Below, piece by piece: positions 5,820 to 8,191 of a DNA stretch of 8,191 nt. Within the stretch, counting starts at the first letter, position 1. Each line of letters begins with the position of its first letter. This DNA comes from Methanobacterium sp. (GTDB lineage: Archaea > Methanobacteriota > Methanobacteria > Methanobacteriales > Methanobacteriaceae). The notes below the pieces were generated by a model. It was not told the origin of the DNA. It made no database searches and saw only the letters and a program-made list of their open reading frames with translations. The stretch lies in the NCBI GenBank assembly GCA_003162115.1, contig PMMV01000093.1:1-8191 (forward strand). Direction: 5' to 3'. A program made the position numbers and the translations under genes.

Positions 5820-6872
5820 ATGCAGGAAAACTTGATCCAAAATATTCAGGATGATTCACTTAAAATAAAAAAAACACTTTTAGGTTCTGAAAAAGGATGG
5901 GAACTCACATTTGATGCTATTCCTGATTTGATAGCTATACTCGATAGGGATCACAGGGTGGTTAAGGTTAATAGAGCAATGGCTGAAAGGCTAATGAAAT
6001 CACCTGATGCTTGTATTGGAATCCCCTGTTACCAAGTTGTTCACCAATCCAAAACCCCGCCAGAAAACTGTCCCCACAAAAAACTTTTAATAGATGGTTT
6101 TGAACATATTTCTGAAGTTGATGAGAAAAATCTTGGAGGATACTTCGTTGTAACAGCATCCCCAATCAAAGACGATGATGGAAATGTTATTGGAAGCATT
6201 CATATTGCCCACGATATAACAGAGCGAAAAGAAATGGAGGAAAAACTTGAAAAAGCCCTTGAAGAGAAGGACATGCTAATGAAAGAGACGTACCATCGGG
6301 TTAAAAATAATCTTATGGTAATATCAAGCCTTTTAAACCTCCAATCAAGATACATCAAAGATAAGGATACCAAAAATATCTTTAAAGAAAGCCAGAACAG
6401 AGCCAAATCTATGGCCATGATACATGAAAAACTTTACAGATCAGGGGATCTTAAAAATTTAAACTTCACAGAGTACATTGAAAATCTCTCAAACGATCTT
6501 TACCAGACATACACCATAAATAAAAGTCTGGTTAAACTTGAATTAAACATCGAAGATGTTATGTTGGACGTCGAAACTTCAATTCCCCTTGGATTAATTC
6601 TAAACGAGCTTTTAACCAATTCATTAAAACATGCATTTCCAGAAGGGGCAGGTGGAGTGATCAAGGTGGAACTTAAAGGGTACAATGGAGGATACAAACT
6701 ATCTGTAAGCGATAATGGAAAAGGATTTCCTCGAGATCTTGATTATCGAAACACCGACACTCTCGGAATGCTGATTGTCAACAGTTTAACGGATCAAATT
6801 GATGGAGAAATATACCTTGATGGAAGTAAAGGTACAAAATTCACAGTGATATTCAAAGAAAAAGAATATTAA
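5820..6872 (+). CDS. Soluble PAS-domain sensor histidine kinase, HisKA_2 type
   Basis: This is a 350-residue protein with no transmembrane segment, so it is a cytosolic sensor. The PAS domain spans about 28-136, ending in the usual D-I-T-E-R-K. It carries cysteines C65, C70 and C84 plus H75 in the C-Y-Q-V-V-H ... E-N-C-P pattern seen in some PAS sensors. A short charged helix (137-155) leads to the HisKA_2 dimerisation/phosphoacceptor region with ETYHRVKNNL; H159 is the likely phosphorylated histidine. The ATPase domain has the N box LILNELLTNSLKHAF (N262, N267), the G1 box DNGKGF (298-303), a G2-like LGM (315-317) and GTKF (338-341). All catalytic elements look intact. No response regulator or output domain is adjacent, so the partner is unknown. 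The ATG at 5820 is chosen over GTG 5811, which lies inside the ribosome binding site. It follows the glutamate-synthase-like gene by 57 bp on the same strand, so it may sense a redox or metabolic signal linked to those enzymes; this is inference. Confidence 0.92.
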   Translation: MQENLIQNIQDDSLKIKKTLLGSEKGWELTFDAIPDLIAILDRDHRVVKVNRAMAERLMKSPDACIGIPCYQVVHQSKTPPENCPHKKLLIDGFEHISEVDEKNLGGYFVVTASPIKDDDGNVIGSIHIAHDITERKEMEEKLEKALEEKDMLMKETYHRVKNNLMVISSLLNLQSRYIKDKDTKNIFKESQNRAKSMAMIHEKLYRSGDLKNLNFTEYIENLSNDLYQTYTINKSLVKLELNIEDVMLDVETSIPLGLILNELLTNSLKHAFPEGAGGVIKVELKGYNGGYKLSVSDNGKGFPRDLDYRNTDTLGMLIVNSLTDQIDGEIYLDGSKGTKFTVIFKEKEY

Positions 6873-6888
6873 ATTAAATCTAGAAACC

Positions 6889-6913
6889 AATAACGTTATT
6901 AATTTTTTTTTTT
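6889..6913 (+). terminator. Candidate terminator of the kinase gene
   Basis: A perfect 12-bp palindrome AATAACGTTATT (6889-6900) is followed at once by a run of 11 Ts (6903-6913), 17 bases after the kinase stop codon. Archaeal polymerase terminates at T-rich tracts and needs no stable hairpin, so the T-run is the main evidence. Confidence 0.5.
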
Positions 6914-7110
6914 AAATTTTTCAAAATCTGTACTATTTTAATATTTTGGATTAAACTTCATTATTTTTTTTATTCAATTTTTTATCAATTGTATTAACTT
7001 AAAATCATAAAATTTCTTAAAAATACATCGAACAATCATTTCATGGAATTATGATAAGATTAATTGTTGAATAAGGTATGATTATGATATAATTAATAGA
7101 AAAACTTATG

Positions 7111-7118
7111 CCATATAA
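7111..7118 (+). promoter_or_regulatory. TATA-like element upstream of the DUF4011 gene
   Basis: CATATAAG lies about 60 bp before the ATG at 7176. Transcription would start near 7138-7140 and give a leader of about 37 nt including the GAGGT site at 7165-7169. The region is AT-rich and other TATA-like strings (for example 7085-7092) exist. Confidence 0.28.
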
Positions 7119-7175
7119 GAGCAAGATACTTTTTTAAGATAATAATATCATCAAATTAGTTTTTGAGGTATCAAA

Positions 7176-8191
7176 ATGGAAGAATCAGCAAACGTAAACA
7201 TAGAAGTTAAGATAGGTGCACTCAGAAAAAATTTGCTAGATTTGACCATGAGAAATAAGCTTCTCAACTTCAAACCCCAGGTTAGATCCATTAGGGTGAT
7301 AGATGAGATTCCTACTGAAATCTATCAGTTAATGGTTTTAGAAGATAAAAAAATGCAATTCATTCCTAGACAAGCCAACGAAACTAGGAAAAAGGATATT
7401 AAACCCAATGAAGTTGATGAACAAAGTGAAGCGCAGAATCTTAACAATGAGAATGAATCCGAAATAAACGTTAATAACTCAATTGAAGATGAATTAAAGC
7501 TAAAACCATTAGATATAAGCGACAAAGAAGCCTCATTGTTGTGGAAATTACCTTTACCTAACCAGAAGGTCGCAAGTAAACATAGAAATCTCCTACTTCA
7601 GACCATTCATGAAGCAGAAGAACTTCAAAAACGTCTTTTTTACATTAACCAGCAATCAAAATCAGTACTTGAAGAGCAGGGCTACAACATCTTATATCTA
7701 GCATTAGGTTTCCTTGAATGGACTGAAAGTAATGAACCCCGCGTTAAACGCAAGGCGCCCCTTATCCTCATCCCTGTAGTACTCGAACGTAAAAAGGTTA
7801 GAGGATCATTCAAACTGGTATGGACAGGTGAGGACATCATACCCAACATCTCCTTACAGGAAAAACTCCTTGAACAGGGAATAGAATTACCAGATTTTGA
7901 GATGCCCGAACAAAAGGAAGGAATATACCATTACTTTGAATCTGTTGTGGATGCTATTGAACCGAAAAAGAATTGGAATGTTGTTTATGATATCTATCTG
8001 AATTTCTTCAGTTTTACGAAGTTTGTGATGTACAAAGATCTGGACCCTGAAAGCTGGGGAGGGTTATCATTTACAGAGAATACAATAATCCGGGCTTTAT
8101 TTGATCATACTGAAGATATTGATGGTCCAGAATTCCATGAGGAGGATGTTGATAAAAAACTCAGATCAAATGATGTTTATCATGTTGTTGA
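7176..8191 (+). CDS. DUF4011-domain protein, N-terminal part of a probable large SF1 helicase (defence-associated family)
   Basis: This is the first 338 codons of a gene that runs off the window. Residues 13-32 carry the DUF4011 hallmark, with LRKNLLDLTMRNKLLNF. A second conserved block, AEELQKRLFYINQQS (147-161) followed by LEEQGYNILYLALGFLEW (165-182) and KAPLILIPVVLER (193-205), is also typical. Between them, residues about 68-108 are a polar, asparagine/glutamate-rich, probably disordered insert. In this family the domain is followed by an SF1 helicase (AAA_11/AAA_12) and often a Vsr-like nuclease and DUF3320. The window ends at H-V-V-(D), just where I expect the D-A-D-S-S-Q segment before Walker A, so the helicase is predicted, not seen. 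Such proteins occur in anti-phage defence systems. The ATG has a good ribosome binding site (GAGGT, 7165-7169, 6-nt spacer). The domain is confident; a role in defence is inference. Confidence 0.88.
   Translation, partial: MEESANVNIEVKIGALRKNLLDLTMRNKLLNFKPQVRSIRVIDEIPTEIYQLMVLEDKKMQFIPRQANETRKKDIKPNEVDEQSEAQNLNNENESEINVNNSIEDELKLKPLDISDKEASLLWKLPLPNQKVASKHRNLLLQTIHEAEELQKRLFYINQQSKSVLEEQGYNILYLALGFLEWTESNEPRVKRKAPLILIPVVLERKKVRGSFKLVWTGEDIIPNISLQEKLLEQGIELPDFEMPEQKEGIYHYFESVVDAIEPKKNWNVVYDIYLNFFSFTKFVMYKDLDPESWGGLSFTENTIIRALFDHTEDIDGPEFHEEDVDKKLRSNDVYHVV

Larger units (their letters stand above)
6873..7175. other. AT-rich intergenic region
   Basis: This stretch of 303 bases has no credible gene. 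It holds the T-tract terminator candidate at its left end, a second T-run near 6964-6971, weak inverted repeats of 5-6 bp around 7031-7068, and the promoter and ribosome binding site of the next gene at its right end. It separates the redox cluster from the DUF4011 gene, which therefore has its own promoter. No RNA gene was recognised. Confidence 0.6.

Noticed and set aside
7031..7068. AACAAT/ATTGTT inverted repeat before the DUF4011 gene as a regulatory RNA or riboswitch
   Set aside because: A six-base AT-rich stem with unpaired neighbours and no conserved riboswitch core.

Overview
The window looks like a chromosomal segment of a methanogenic archaeon, most likely a Methanobacterium-type member of the Methanobacteriales. 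The reasons are AT-rich DNA with AGA/AGG arginine codons, Shine-Dalgarno sites of the AGGTGA/GGAG type, and archaeal T-rich intergenic DNA. The gene families also fit: geranylgeranyl-reductase-like oxidoreductase, archaeal UbiA, DUF2769 cysteine cluster, stand-alone glutamate synthase FMN domain, and PAS/HisKA_2 kinase. The genus is inferred from family knowledge and was not tested by a search.

Left part (1-2259), lipid and membrane genes. The window opens in the 3' end of a geranylgeranyl-reductase-family gene (+ strand) whose reading frame is broken at about position 37. A 252-bp AT-rich convergent intergenic region follows, with a hairpin and a possible tiny, apparently frameshifted membrane peptide. 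Next, on the minus strand, are a UbiA-superfamily membrane transferase, closest by motif to decaprenyl-phosphate phosphoribosyltransferases, and upstream of it a P-loop ATPase of unknown function.

Centre (2438-6872), a plus-strand redox cluster. A thiamine-diphosphate enzyme of the acetolactate synthase/pyruvate oxidase superfamily carries an N-terminal rubredoxin domain. After 67 bp comes a glutamate synthase FMN/[3Fe-4S] domain protein with an N-terminal DUF2769-like cysteine cluster. After a further 57 bp comes a soluble PAS sensor histidine kinase of the HisKA_2 type. Two consecutive enzymes each begin with a small cysteine-rich, probably metal-binding module, and the next gene is a putative sensor with a cysteine-bearing PAS domain. 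This suggests a redox-linked module, which is the most interesting feature of the window.

Right part (6873-8191). A 303-bp very AT-rich intergenic region with a T-tract terminator candidate precedes the start of a large DUF4011-type gene. This family normally continues into an SF1 helicase and nuclease and is associated with anti-phage defence. Only its first 338 codons are in the window. No tRNA, rRNA, CRISPR array or intact insertion sequence was recognised.
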